A DNA stretch of 64,000 nucleotides, taken from Rhodospirillales bacterium (GTDB taxonomy: Bacteria > Pseudomonadota > Alphaproteobacteria > Rhodospirillales > Defluviicoccaceae). A program made the translations under genes and the position numbers. Of this stretch, positions 19,254 to 27,365 are shown piece by piece. Numbering within the stretch: position 1 is the stretch's first letter; each line of letters begins with the position of its first letter. The stretch covers positions 868,001 to 932,000 of the forward strand of contig JADJQT010000002.1 of NCBI GenBank assembly GCA_016712595.1, in the 5' to 3' direction. A model generated the notes under the pieces. It worked only from the letters and a program-made list of their open reading frames with translations. It made no database searches and was not told the origin of the DNA.

Positions 19254-19547
19254 AGATTCAATTCCCGCGTCCGCCGTACCGCCGCTGGCGTGTTCCATCA
19301 CATCAGTCCGGAGCACGCCGACCTCTACTTCCACGAGATGGGCTACCGCTGGTCACAGCGCGTTATCGCCGGCCAGACCACCCGCCGGTCGCCCCGCGGA
19401 CGGGAGCGCGTTCGAACCCTCTGGGACCGCATCCCGCCTGCTATGCAACTCGTTGCGGTCCTCAGAACCGCTGTCGACCGCCAACTCCGCCGAACCCGCA
19501 ACGGCAGCATCTCGATCAAATCGCCAATCGCAGCGTTTTGCTTATGA
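19254..19547 (+). pseudogene. IS1595-family transposase, 3' part
   Basis: The frame reads RFNSRVRRTAAGVFHHISPEH, then FHEMGYRWSQRV and RTAVDRQLRRTRNGSISIKS up to a TGA, which is the C terminus of ISXO2-like transposases. It completes the 5' part that ends at HTNSVEGLN at 17275, so the two halves belong to one gene split by about 2 kb of IS91-like DNA. Confidence 0.75.
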
Positions 19548-19606
19548 ACGCGATCGTCCTCACGGGTTCACATCGGTGCCGATCGATACTCATCCCAAAG
19601 AAAGAT

Positions 19607-20070
19607 TTATTCCATAATATCAATAACCTGCCGCGTCTCGGAAGGGGCTCCATCTTGTTGTCGTTTCACAGCGGCGAACAGGCCGCCGCCCCGATGGGCG
19701 TCCCGGCCGAGCATGATCGGCCCCGCGACGGTGACACCGAAGTGCAACTGCGCTTGACCCCTGATGCTACCTCGTGGGCCTTGCTCAATCCGGATCATCT
19801 CGATTTCAGGCCTCGGCAGGCCGCGCCGCAAGCATTCACCGATCAGATCGCGCGTCGTCGCTGTCGATGCATCGCAGGTTCTGCCGGCATGCCGTGTCGG
19901 TCGGTAGGGGGTCATGGACGTCCATGACCGGGCACGCGCGAATAGCGCGTCGTCGCCATCGGGGCTGCGCGGCGGCTCGAGGGCCAACACCCCCGCGGCA
20001 CCGACCCGCAAGATGCAAAGGCCGCCCGCCACCCGCTCGAACCGGGCACGATCCGTTTTCCCGGGCTTCC
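19607..20070 (-). pseudogene. Csb2-like (type I-G/I-U Cas5-Cas6) C-terminal fragment
   Basis: About 154 C-terminal residues with a natural TAA stop: RARFERVAGGLCILRV, FARARSWTSMTPYRPTRHAG, LRRGLPRPEIEMIRIEQGP, LHFGVTVAGPIMLGRDAHRGGGLFA. The order of a W-x-S-x-TPY block, a GLPRP block and a closing GP-x-LG-x4-(F/R)GGGLF block is what I know from Csb2 (GSU0054 family) of type I-U, now I-G, CRISPR systems. The N terminus is gone and is replaced in the same frame by a truncated IS3 transposase. No other cas gene and no repeat array was seen. The assignment rests on remembered motifs and needs a profile search. Confidence 0.55.
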
Positions 20071-20079
20071 AGCTCCGAT

Positions 20080-20503
20080 CCACGAGGTAATACCGATGCG
20101 TGCATCGCGACCATCGGCGTAGCCCTTCAGATAGACGTCCTCGTCCTTCAGCGACCGCCACAGCCGTTCGATGAAGACGTTGCATCCATCGGCCGTCCAT
20201 CGAGATCCGAATGTCGGCGCTCGCCAGCCGGCCGGTGAAGGCGGCGCTGATGGACTGGCTGCCCTGGTCGGTATCGAAGATATCGCGCCGGCCGAAGCGC
20301 GCCAGCGCCTCGTCGAGGGCGTCGCCGCAGAACGCGACGTCCATCGTGTTCGACAGCCGCCAGGCCAGTACCGCCCGGCTCACCCAGTCGATGATCGCCA
20401 CCAGGTAGAGGAAGCCACGGCCGATCGGGATGTAGGTGATATCCGCCGCCCACACCTGGTTCGGCCGGTCGATCACTAAGCAGGATTCCCTTGGGCGATC
20501 CAC
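20080..20503 (-). pseudogene. IS3-family transposase OrfB, C-terminal part
   Basis: Integrase-core fragment: VIDRPNQVWAADITYIP, FLYLVAIIDWVSRAVLAW, FDTDQGSQ, then a frameshift near 20187 after DGRWM to VFIERLWRSLKDEDVYLKGY. The sequence ends before the last catalytic region. The 5' part of the gene is at 21604-21870, and the two are separated by an IS630 element. Confidence 0.8.
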
Positions 20504-21601
20504 ATATGGCAGGCTCTGGTGGAGGGATCACTGGATTTTGGTGTTGTCATGGCGGGTCGTCCTCGGGTAGTGGCGACGGCGGAGCAGTGCGAGGAGTTGC
20601 GTGCGCTGGCCGGTTCGCCGGATCGGGCGTAAGCGGATCGGGCGCGGTCGATTTTGTTGTCGCTGCAGGGTTGGTCGAGCGCTCGGATTGCCGAAGCGTT
20701 TTCGGTCGAGCCGAACAGCGTGCGCCATTGGCGCTGGACGTTCGGTCGCGAGGGGTGGCGGGCCTGCGCGCCCGCAAGGCACCGGGGCCGGAGCCGGTGA
20801 AGGCGCGGGCGGCGCTGGCGGTGGTCTCGGCAGTGCTGACGGACGAGGTTGCCGATCGGCGGAACTGGACGCTGCCGCGGTTGCAGAACGAGATCGAGCG
20901 GCGCACCGGCGAGCGGATTTCCAAGTCGCGGCTGAGCGTGGTGATGCGCAAAAGGGGGCTTTCGCTGGCGGCGACCCCGGCACACGCTGAAGGGGCGGCA
21001 GGACGCCCAGGCCGTCGATCGCTCCGGCCTGCGGCTTCGTCTGCTGAAGCAGCAGGCCCAGGCCGGCGACCTCGTGCTGCTGTTCGAAGACGAGTCCGAG
21101 GCGCTCACCCATCCTTATCTCGCGCATGTGTGGGCCGGGCGCGGCGCCGACCTGCGCGTCGCAGCGCCCGGCCAGGCGCGCAAGGTGGCGATGATCGGCG
21201 CGCTCGACTTCGCGGCCGGCACGCTGGTCGTCGAGACCAGCCGGAGCAAGCGAAGCAGCGATTTCATCGCTCTGCTGACGCGGCTCGACGAGCTCCATGG
21301 CCCGCGCCCCGGCCGACCGACGAAGCCGGTCGTGCTCGTCATCGACAACGGTCCCATTCATACCAGCAAGGCGTCGCGTGCCGCCCTCGCCGCGCGGCCA
21401 TGGCTGTGCGTCGAATGGCTGCCGAGGTACGCCCCCGAGTTGAACGACATCGAACATGCTTGGCGTGACCTGAAGCGGCATTTCCTCGCCCATCAGACCT
21501 TCCGAGACCTCGACCATCTCGACCGCGCCATCCATGCTGCCGTCACTGACCTCAACAACGAACGCCAATCCAAAACGTGTGCAAACCTACGAATCGCTGC
21601 T
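20480..21601. mobile_element. IS630-family element inserted in IS3
   Basis: The element begins AGCAGGATTCCC and ends with the reverse complement of AGCAGCGATTCG, giving imperfect terminal inverted repeats. It is flanked on both sides by TA (20478-20479 and 21602-21603), the target duplication of IS630/Tc1-type transposition. Removing it with one TA restores the IS3 OrfB sequence LLHDL-VIDRPNQVW without a gap, which fixes the ends to the base. Confidence 0.82.
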
Positions 21602-21604
21602 TAG
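20549..21604 (+). pseudogene. IS630-family transposase, broken by a stop and frameshifts
   Basis: DDE transposase. The N-terminal helix-turn-helix region (AGRPRVVATAEQCEELRALAG, then SILLSLQGWSSARIAEAFSV) contains a TAA at 20630-20632. The frame changes near 20750 and again near 20990. The catalytic half is intact in its own frame: VLLFEDESEALTHP (first Asp), VIDNGPIHTSKAS (second Asp) and LPRYAPELNDIEHAW (Glu). The element therefore cannot make full-length transposase. Confidence 0.82.
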
Positions 21605-21870
21605 GTCGTGCAGCAGATACGGGACGATCTTGTGCCCCGGCGCCGGCTTGGTCGTCCGCGGCTTCGGCCCCAGGGCTACGATCCCCATCCGCCGCATCAG
21701 CCGCTGCACCCGCTTGCGGTTGACCGAGAGACCTTCCGCCCGCAGCATCCCCGTCATCCGCCGCGAGCCGAGGAACGGCCAAGCGGTGAACAGCCCGTCG
21801 ATCCGTAGCATCAGCGCCAGATCGGCGTCGTCGTTCGCCGGCGCTGGCCGGTACACGCCCGGACCTCCTG
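21604..21870 (-). pseudogene. IS3-family transposase OrfB, N-terminal part
   Basis: The fragment YRPAPANDDADLALMLRIDGLF, then WPFLGSRRMTGMLRAEGLSV and NRKRVQRLMRRMGIVAL is the HTH_21 region of IS3 OrfB. It runs to PYLLHDL, where the IS630 element interrupts it; the integrase core follows at 20503. Confidence 0.8.
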
Positions 21871-21871
21871 G

Positions 21872-22144
21872 CTAAAAATCCCGCTCGACCGTCAGCTGCC
21901 CGATCTTGGCGTGCGGCGTCTCGATCTCCCGCTCGCGCGCCTCGTCCGCGTCGATGCCGACGCCCGGATCGAAGGCCGGCGCCGCGTTGTCCAAGAGCTG
22001 CTTCTTCCAGGCATAGCTCTGGTTCGGATGAACCTCATAACGCACCGCCAGGCCCGCCACCGTCGCCTGCTCCCGCAGTGCCTCCAGCGCGATCTTCGCC
22101 TTCAGCGCCGCATCGAGCTTCCGTCTCGGCTTCTTCATCATCAT
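21872..22144 (-). CDS. IS3-family transposase OrfA
   Basis: A 90-residue helix-turn-helix protein (KPRRKLDAALKAKIALEAL, EVHPNQSYAWKKQLLDNA) with a C-terminal coiled-coil stretch ending KIGQLTVERDF. This is the complete first ORF of the IS3 element whose OrfB is disrupted. In IS3 elements the active transposase is made by -1 frameshifting into OrfB, which is impossible here. An element end containing CCCCGAATTTGGGACCAG (minus strand) lies at about 22170-22209. Confidence 0.8.
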   Translation of the reverse strand: MMMKKPRRKLDAALKAKIALEALREQATVAGLAVRYEVHPNQSYAWKKQLLDNAAPAFDPGVGIDADEAREREIETPHAKIGQLTVERDF

Positions 22145-22211
22145 CTCCGTCTACCACGACGGAGCCGACCCCGCTCCAATCAAGCCCCTGGTCCCAAATT
22201 CGGGGTCCACT

Positions 22212-22505
22212 TCACGGCTTCTCCTCGCGAAAGAGCCGCTGGACCCGCTTACGGTCCACCGCATGGCCCTCACGGCGGAGCATGACGTGCAACCGCCGAT
22301 AGCCGAAAAGCCGCCGCTCCTGGGTCAGAGCCTTCAGCCGCTCGCGCAGGGCCCCGTCGTCAGGGCGCGTAGCCTTGTAGCGCACGCTCGTCCGATCGGC
22401 CCCGATCACCCGGCACGCCCGCCGCTCGCTCATCTCGAAGGCCCGGTGCAGATACGCCACCGCCTCCCGTCGCGCAGCGTTGTCAAGCATGGGGTCCGCC
22501 AGCAA
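22212..22505 (-). pseudogene. Second IS3-family OrfB, N-terminal fragment
   Basis: The fragment reads EAVAYLHRAFEMSERRACRVIGADR, in part: FEMSERRACRVIG, TRPDDGALRERLKALTQE and RLFGYRRLHVMLRREGH, followed by VDRKRVQRLFREE, typical of the IS407/IS2-like groups and clearly different from the IS3 copy to its left. It breaks off where the first IS3 element begins, so it was probably the target of that insertion. Confidence 0.75.
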
Positions 22506-22703
22506 TCCGCTTCAGCCGCGCGTTCTCGCGCTCCAGCGCCTTCGGCCGTCGCGCCTCCGACACGTCCAGGCCGCCGTATCTGGTCTTCCATTTGTAGAAC
22601 GTCGGCGAGCTGACCCCGTGCTTGCGGCACAGCTCTGCCACCCCGACCCCTGCTCCTTCAGGATCGCGATGATCTGCTCTTCCGTGAACCTCGATCGCTT
22701 CAT
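22483..22703 (-). pseudogene. Second IS3-family OrfA, frameshifted
   Basis: The N terminus MKRSRFTEEQIIAILKEQGSG and the remainder (AELCRKHGVSSPTFYKWKTRYG, GGLDVSEARRPKALERENARLKR shortened) are in two frames, so one indel lies near 22645. The product is the short helix-turn-helix OrfA of IS407-like elements; it overlaps the OrfB fragment to the left. Confidence 0.72.
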
Positions 22704-22849
22704 TCGTCTGCGCCTCCCCGGGCCGGACTCTGCGCATCTTTGGAGGAGTTTCAGGGGGTCAGGTCACGGGGCTATAGGCGTCCGAGGCGGTGTGCACGCC
22801 ATACGATCCGGCGAAGATGGTGCGCCATCGCCAACAGAGACGGGCGGCC

Positions 22850-23030
22850 TCGCTGCCGACAGGGGCTACCGCTCCCGCGCGGTTCTGAAAGTTCTCGACG
22901 GCAGCGTCGGAAGGCGCGCGTCGCCGAGCCGCAGCGCCGCTCCGCTGGTATGGCAATATCGGGGCGCAAAGCGCGGTCCACGCCAACCGCACCCGCATGC
23001 GCTCGCTACTCCCGCTGATCAGAGAACCCG
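22850..23030 (+). pseudogene. IS5-like/IS1182-like transposase relic
   Basis: The plus strand reads AADRGYRSRAVLKVLDGS, then in another frame ARVAEPQRRSAGM, then in a third frame AQSAVHANRTRMRS. In DDE transposases of this type these blocks follow each other as DKGYHSRAVL, R-x-AEPQR and RRAVYANR-x-R-x-RS. Two frameshifts in 180 bases and no flanking ends mark it as an old relic. The glycosyltransferase at 23047 begins right after it on the other strand. Confidence 0.55.
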
Positions 23031-23046
23031 CCGCTTGGCCTCGTCG

Positions 23047-24168
23047 TCACGAGACGGGCTCGAAGGCTTTCTCCTCGCCTTTTTGCGCAAGCTCAAGAAG
23101 TATCCGCATGAGGCGCTCACCAGATCGCTCCCAGGTGAATCGCCCGCCGCGCGCCCGGCCGCGCGCACGCATGCGCTCGCGCAACTCAGCGTCGTCGGCG
23201 AACTGCGCGATCTTCTCCGCCAGCTCGTCCGGTCGATGCGGATCGCAGAACAAGGCGCCGTCGCCGCACGTCTCGATCAGAGCTGGCGCGGTCGACACGA
23301 CGACCGGGCAGCCGCACTGCATAGCTTCGACTGGCGGAATACCAAATCCTTCATAAAGTGATGGAAGAACGAAGCACAGTGCATGCTCATAAAGAGCGCG
23401 CAACGCAGCATCTGAGATATAGCCGAGGCGCACAAGGTTCGCGGTATCTTTGATTTCGTACCTGGAAAATACGCTGCTGTTCTGTCCACCTGCGACGGCA
23501 AGCGTAAGATCGCTGCGATTAAGCCGGTTGAATGCCTCGACGACGGCGCCAAAATTCTTGTTCGCGCTTATGCTACCGACAGCTAAAACAAAGCGGCGAT
23601 TTTCGAGGCCGTATTCGGCGAGCACGGACGTTTCAGCCGGCGTGCGCAGGATATGGTCGGCACCATTTGGCACGACGTCGATTTTCTCCGGCCGAATGCG
23701 GCAATAGTGCGAAAGCTCTCGCTTCGAGAATTCCGAGACGGTGACGACGCGCCGCGCCGCCTTGGCCAGCAAAGGCACCAGCACCGAATAGGCAAGACGA
23801 AACTTCCGGGTGAAGTTCTCGGGATTGGCAAACGGAGCGGCATCGTGCAGCGTTACGACATGGCGCGGATGAAGGAGTGGACCCGTCCCACACAAGCTCA
23901 GCAGAACGCCGCCGAACGCGTGTCGTGCCAGATCGATCTGGTCCCAAAGATGTCCGTCGAACGATCCGACGATTTTGGTTTCGATGTGTTGGAGATCTTC
24001 GAGTGGATGTGAGCCCGGGGGAGCGAGGATGACAAAACGACAGTCGAGGCGCGATGCGTGACCGTTCTCCAGCCAGCGGTCGATCGCGCAGACGAGTTCA
24101 CGCGAAAACCGCTGCTGGCCTGTCATTTTTTGCGCAAGGAAGCGACCGTTAATATAGATCGTCAGCAT
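23047..24168 (-). CDS. Glycosyltransferase family 4/1 (GT-B fold)
   Basis: Cytosolic retaining glycosyltransferase of 373 residues, expected to add a sugar to a lipid-linked polysaccharide unit. Visible elements are TIYINGRFLAQKMTGQQRFSREL at the N terminus (shortened: NGRFLAQKMTGQQRF), VVTVSEFSKREL, FVLAVGSISANKNF with the donor-binding region, and LPSLYEGFGIPPVEAMQCGCPVV, containing the E-x7-E motif. The ATG at 24168 is chosen because the longer frame upstream does not resemble the family. It follows the flippase gene on the same strand after about 120 bases. Confidence 0.85.
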   Translation of the reverse strand: MLTIYINGRFLAQKMTGQQRFSRELVCAIDRWLENGHASRLDCRFVILAPPGSHPLEDLQHIETKIVGSFDGHLWDQIDLARHAFGGVLLSLCGTGPLLHPRHVVTLHDAAPFANPENFTRKFRLAYSVLVPLLAKAARRVVTVSEFSKRELSHYCRIRPEKIDVVPNGADHILRTPAETSVLAEYGLENRRFVLAVGSISANKNFGAVVEAFNRLNRSDLTLAVAGGQNSSVFSRYEIKDTANLVRLGYISDAALRALYEHALCFVLPSLYEGFGIPPVEAMQCGCPVVVSTAPALIETCGDGALFCDPHRPDELAEKIAQFADDAELRERMRARGRARGGRFTWERSGERLMRILLELAQKGEEKAFEPVS

Positions 24169-24292
24169 ATCGTCATCTCTTCGTCTAAATCGATCGTCGT
24201 TCTCGGCTGCGTTTGCAGCCGCCATTCCGGGCATGATCTCGCGGACTGTGCGGATGTGCGTCGCCTCGTACGCGGAATTGCCGGCCTTGGTG

Positions 24293-25657
24293 CTACGGCC
24301 GGATTGCCCGGGCGAAGGTTTGACACACCGGCACAAACGCGTGCGCGCGAATGTTCAGCTTTTGGCGAACAAGGATCGTCAATGAAACGCACAAGAAGCT
24401 GGTGGCAAGCGTGGTTCCGATCGCGGCACCGATCAGTCCAAGATGTGGTATGAGCAGGAGGTTGATCGCGAACTGACCAACGACCGTGCTCGCCCAAACC
24501 ACGGCACAGCGATCCTGATTGCCGGTCATTGTCATCAGATACGAAACCGGGCCGGTGCCGACGTTGATCAAGTGGCCGAGCACGAGGATCGACATCACCA
24601 TATGTCCCGATTCGAATGTCGTGCCGAAAATGCCAAGTATGTAGCGACCGCCGAGGATGGCAATCACAGCGCCGACGAGACAGGGCCAGAAGACCACCTG
24701 TGTTGCCATCGTCACGGTGCGTTGCAAGTCCTCAAGCCGCTTTTCCGCATGCAGTCGAGCTATCATTGGCGCTACCAGCGCATTCAGAGCGAACAGCGGA
24801 AACGACACCAGTGCTGCTGTTCGCGACGCCGCCTGATAAATGGCAACATCGGTCGCCGAGAGGAAAAAGCCGACCATCAGCAGATCGCAATGGGTGAGCA
24901 GGCCGAAGCATACGGCGATAAACAGGAACGGCATGGATAGCCGCATCCAGTCGCCAACCGGGCTTATGCTTCGCACCCGGCGGGCCTCCGCTGGCAATTC
25001 GCGAATCAGCGTTACACCCTGCACGATCGCCAGGACTGCGGCAGCACTTACCGTCACCATGACCAGAAGTGCCGCGTCTGGGGTCCGGCCATAAACAACG
25101 ATGGCCCCCACAGCCAGCAGGACAAGCGCGGGCAGGCCGATGTAGCGGGGCAGGAAAGCCGCAAATACACCGCCTAGAGCGCGACCAACACCTTGAAAGA
25201 AAGCGAGCAATCCGAAAAAGGGAGCGGCCGCAAACGTCAGCATCAGTGGAACGCGGTAATGCTCACCAACGTGATTGCCGAGCAGCGCCAAGCCGACAAC
25301 GGCAGTCGCACCGGCCATGCTTCCGAGCGTAAGGACCAGCATTGGGCCGCGGACGACGAGCGCGCGCATCTTCGACCATTCACTGTGCGCAGCATAGGTT
25401 GGGAGCATCCTGAGCGCGGATTCGTTCAAGCCGAACGCCGCCACAAGAAAGATGAGGTTCATCCATGTCCAGGCATAGGCGAAAATACCGAATTCGAACG
25501 CCCCTGCCCACCGCGCGACAATGACCTGCATGGCATAAGCAAGGCCAATGCCGGCAATCTGGGTTGCCATTACCAGCGCTGAGCCGCGGAACAGCGTGCT
25601 CAGACGCTGATCATTGCCGAGAGCGCGATCGAGGAGACGACGCAGCCTGCTCATCAT
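24293..25657 (-). CDS. Polysaccharide flippase (MATE/Wzx-like)
   Basis: Inner-membrane oligosaccharide-lipid exporter of 454 residues with about twelve to fourteen hydrophobic segments and the typical start STLFRGSALVMATQIAGIGL. Proteins of this type move undecaprenyl- or polyprenyl-linked repeat units across the membrane. Two ATG codons at 25657 and 25654 are possible starts; upstream codons look non-coding. With the glycosyltransferase at 23047 it forms the minus-strand arm of the polysaccharide region. Confidence 0.85.
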   Translation of the reverse strand: MMSRLRRLLDRALGNDQRLSTLFRGSALVMATQIAGIGLAYAMQVIVARWAGAFEFGIFAYAWTWMNLIFLVAAFGLNESALRMLPTYAAHSEWSKMRALVVRGPMLVLTLGSMAGATAVVGLALLGNHVGEHYRVPLMLTFAAAPFFGLLAFFQGVGRALGGVFAAFLPRYIGLPALVLLAVGAIVVYGRTPDAALLVMVTVSAAAVLAIVQGVTLIRELPAEARRVRSISPVGDWMRLSMPFLFIAVCFGLLTHCDLLMVGFFLSATDVAIYQAASRTAALVSFPLFALNALVAPMIARLHAEKRLEDLQRTVTMATQVVFWPCLVGAVIAILGGRYILGIFGTTFESGHMVMSILVLGHLINVGTGPVSYLMTMTGNQDRCAVVWASTVVGQFAINLLLIPHLGLIGAAIGTTLATSFLCVSLTILVRQKLNIRAHAFVPVCQTFARAIRP

Positions 25658-26131
25658 GCTCTTCGTTTTCCCTGTTCCTGGTGTCCGGTCAATTCCGGTG
25701 TCCGCGTGCCGATGGTCATAGTGATCGCAAATACGACACGAACGCCACTCTGGCCCCCAGTCGCCTCTTCGCATTCGGCGTACGACGACCGAACATGCCG
25801 TGGCGGTCATAGCGCCCGTGGTTGCCTATCGCCGGTGAACGGCCCCGGTACCCGACGACGTGCATGTCTTCTGCGACGACGGTCAACTCAAACATACCAG
25901 AGCACGATATCTATCAACTGATGCATCCAGCGTCTGTGACGAGCCTCACCGACATCCAAGATGATATGGGTTAGACCATGCGTGTCACGGTGGCGGGGTT
26001 CTCAACGCGTGCGCCGCTTATCGCGATGCAAAGCCCGGTCGCATGGTAAATCGGTTGCGACGGGACGGAGTGGCCGGTCGCCGGCAGCCGGCATCACCGG
26101 GCGGGCCAATGGAGCAACAACGGAAAACTCG
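25658..26131. other. Divergent intergenic region in the polysaccharide cluster
   Basis: This stretch separates the minus-strand flippase from the plus-strand glycosyltransferase. I see no gene and no clear promoter boxes; short frames here lack family similarity. Confidence 0.4.
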
Positions 26132-27067
26132 ATGATCACGACCAACCCTGTCGACCGCACGCCTGAGTTTTCCCTGGTCTTGTCGACCAAGGACAGGACG
26201 GACGAACTTGCGGCGTTCTTACGCAGCCTTGATGCGCAAACCGAGCGGTCGTTCGAGCTCATTGTCTCGGATCAAAACGAAGATGACCGTCTTGCGTCAG
26301 TTCTCGCGCCTTTCCAGCAACGCTTCCCGATTCACTACGTCCGCAGCTTCGGCGGCATTTCTCGCGGGCGAAATGCCGGTTTGCCGCTGGCATCCGGACG
26401 CTACATCGCTTACCCCGATGATGATTGCTGGTATCCCGCTTCCCTCCTTGAGACAGTCTTGCGTCTGTTTCGCAAGCATTCTGAATGGGATGTTGTCTCG
26501 GGTCGCTCGGTCGACGCCACCATGCGAGATACTCAGGGTCGCTGGCTCGATCACGTTGAAACGGCCAACCGCGGGAACGTCCTGCGGATGGGTATTTCCT
26601 ACACCATTTTCGCCCGCGCGGACGCGGTCGCCGCGGCTGGCCCATTCGACGAATCCCTGGGGGTGGGTGCCGGAACGCCCTGGGGAAGTGGCGAAGAAAC
26701 TGACTTTCTGTTGCGGGCGATCGAAGTTGGTAAGACGGTCATCTACACACCGGAGATATTCGTTCACCATATCGAGAAGGTTGTCGACTACTCAAAACGG
26801 GCACGTGATCGGCAGCATGCGTACGCGCGAGGACTTGGACGGGTTTTGGGAAAGCATAAATATTCGCTGATTGGAGCGTTTCACCATTTCGCCCGCCCGC
26901 TTGCGGGATCAGCGCTTTACATTATGCGCGGCCGGCCAGATCGAAGCCTATATTATCTACGCGTATTTGCTGGGCGCGCGGCCGGCTGGTTGTCTGGAAC
27001 GATCGACCGGCGTGGCGGCTCTTCAGATGCCGGTATCCGATCCACGCTAGGGGAGATTCGCCAGTGA
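26132..27067 (+). CDS. Glycosyltransferase family 2
   Basis: Inverting GT-A glycosyltransferase of 311 residues. The N-terminal block FSLVLSTKDRTDELAAFLRSL binds the nucleotide, SGRYIAYPDDDCWY contains the metal-binding DxD, and the acceptor loop region holds GSGEETDFLLRAIEVG (ED motif). No transmembrane segment is obvious, so the protein is probably membrane-associated at most. The ATG at 26132 follows CGGAAAA. It probably starts the plus-strand arm of the polysaccharide region. Confidence 0.85.
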   Translation: MITTNPVDRTPEFSLVLSTKDRTDELAAFLRSLDAQTERSFELIVSDQNEDDRLASVLAPFQQRFPIHYVRSFGGISRGRNAGLPLASGRYIAYPDDDCWYPASLLETVLRLFRKHSEWDVVSGRSVDATMRDTQGRWLDHVETANRGNVLRMGISYTIFARADAVAAAGPFDESLGVGAGTPWGSGEETDFLLRAIEVGKTVIYTPEIFVHHIEKVVDYSKRARDRQHAYARGLGRVLGKHKYSLIGAFHHFARPLAGSALYIMRGRPDRSLYYLRVFAGRAAGWLSGTIDRRGGSSDAGIRSTLGEIRQ

Positions 27068-27365
27068 CGGCCGGCGCCATCGGCAAGAAGTGACGGGGAG
27101 CGCAGGGTCCGTGACCTATGCGCACCGCCCGCTTGTATATCACGCTATTATTACGCGAAATTCAATTGCGCCAATCACATCGAACAAGCAAGATTGCCGC
27201 GCTCGATAGCGGGCGCCCCGGGGAGCGAACACATGGGACGGTGGGGCGGTCGTGAAAGGCTTCGGGACGGCTGAAGGGCTGACCGGCGGCTGAGCGGGCG
27301 AGTCATGCGTCGCCAATTACAGTTTCGGCGCATATTCATCGGATATTGAGGGAAAAAGCCGTCCC

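Noticed and set aside
19550..23046. CRISPR repeats near the Csb2-like fragment
   Set aside because: I looked for regularly spaced direct repeats around the fragment and found none.
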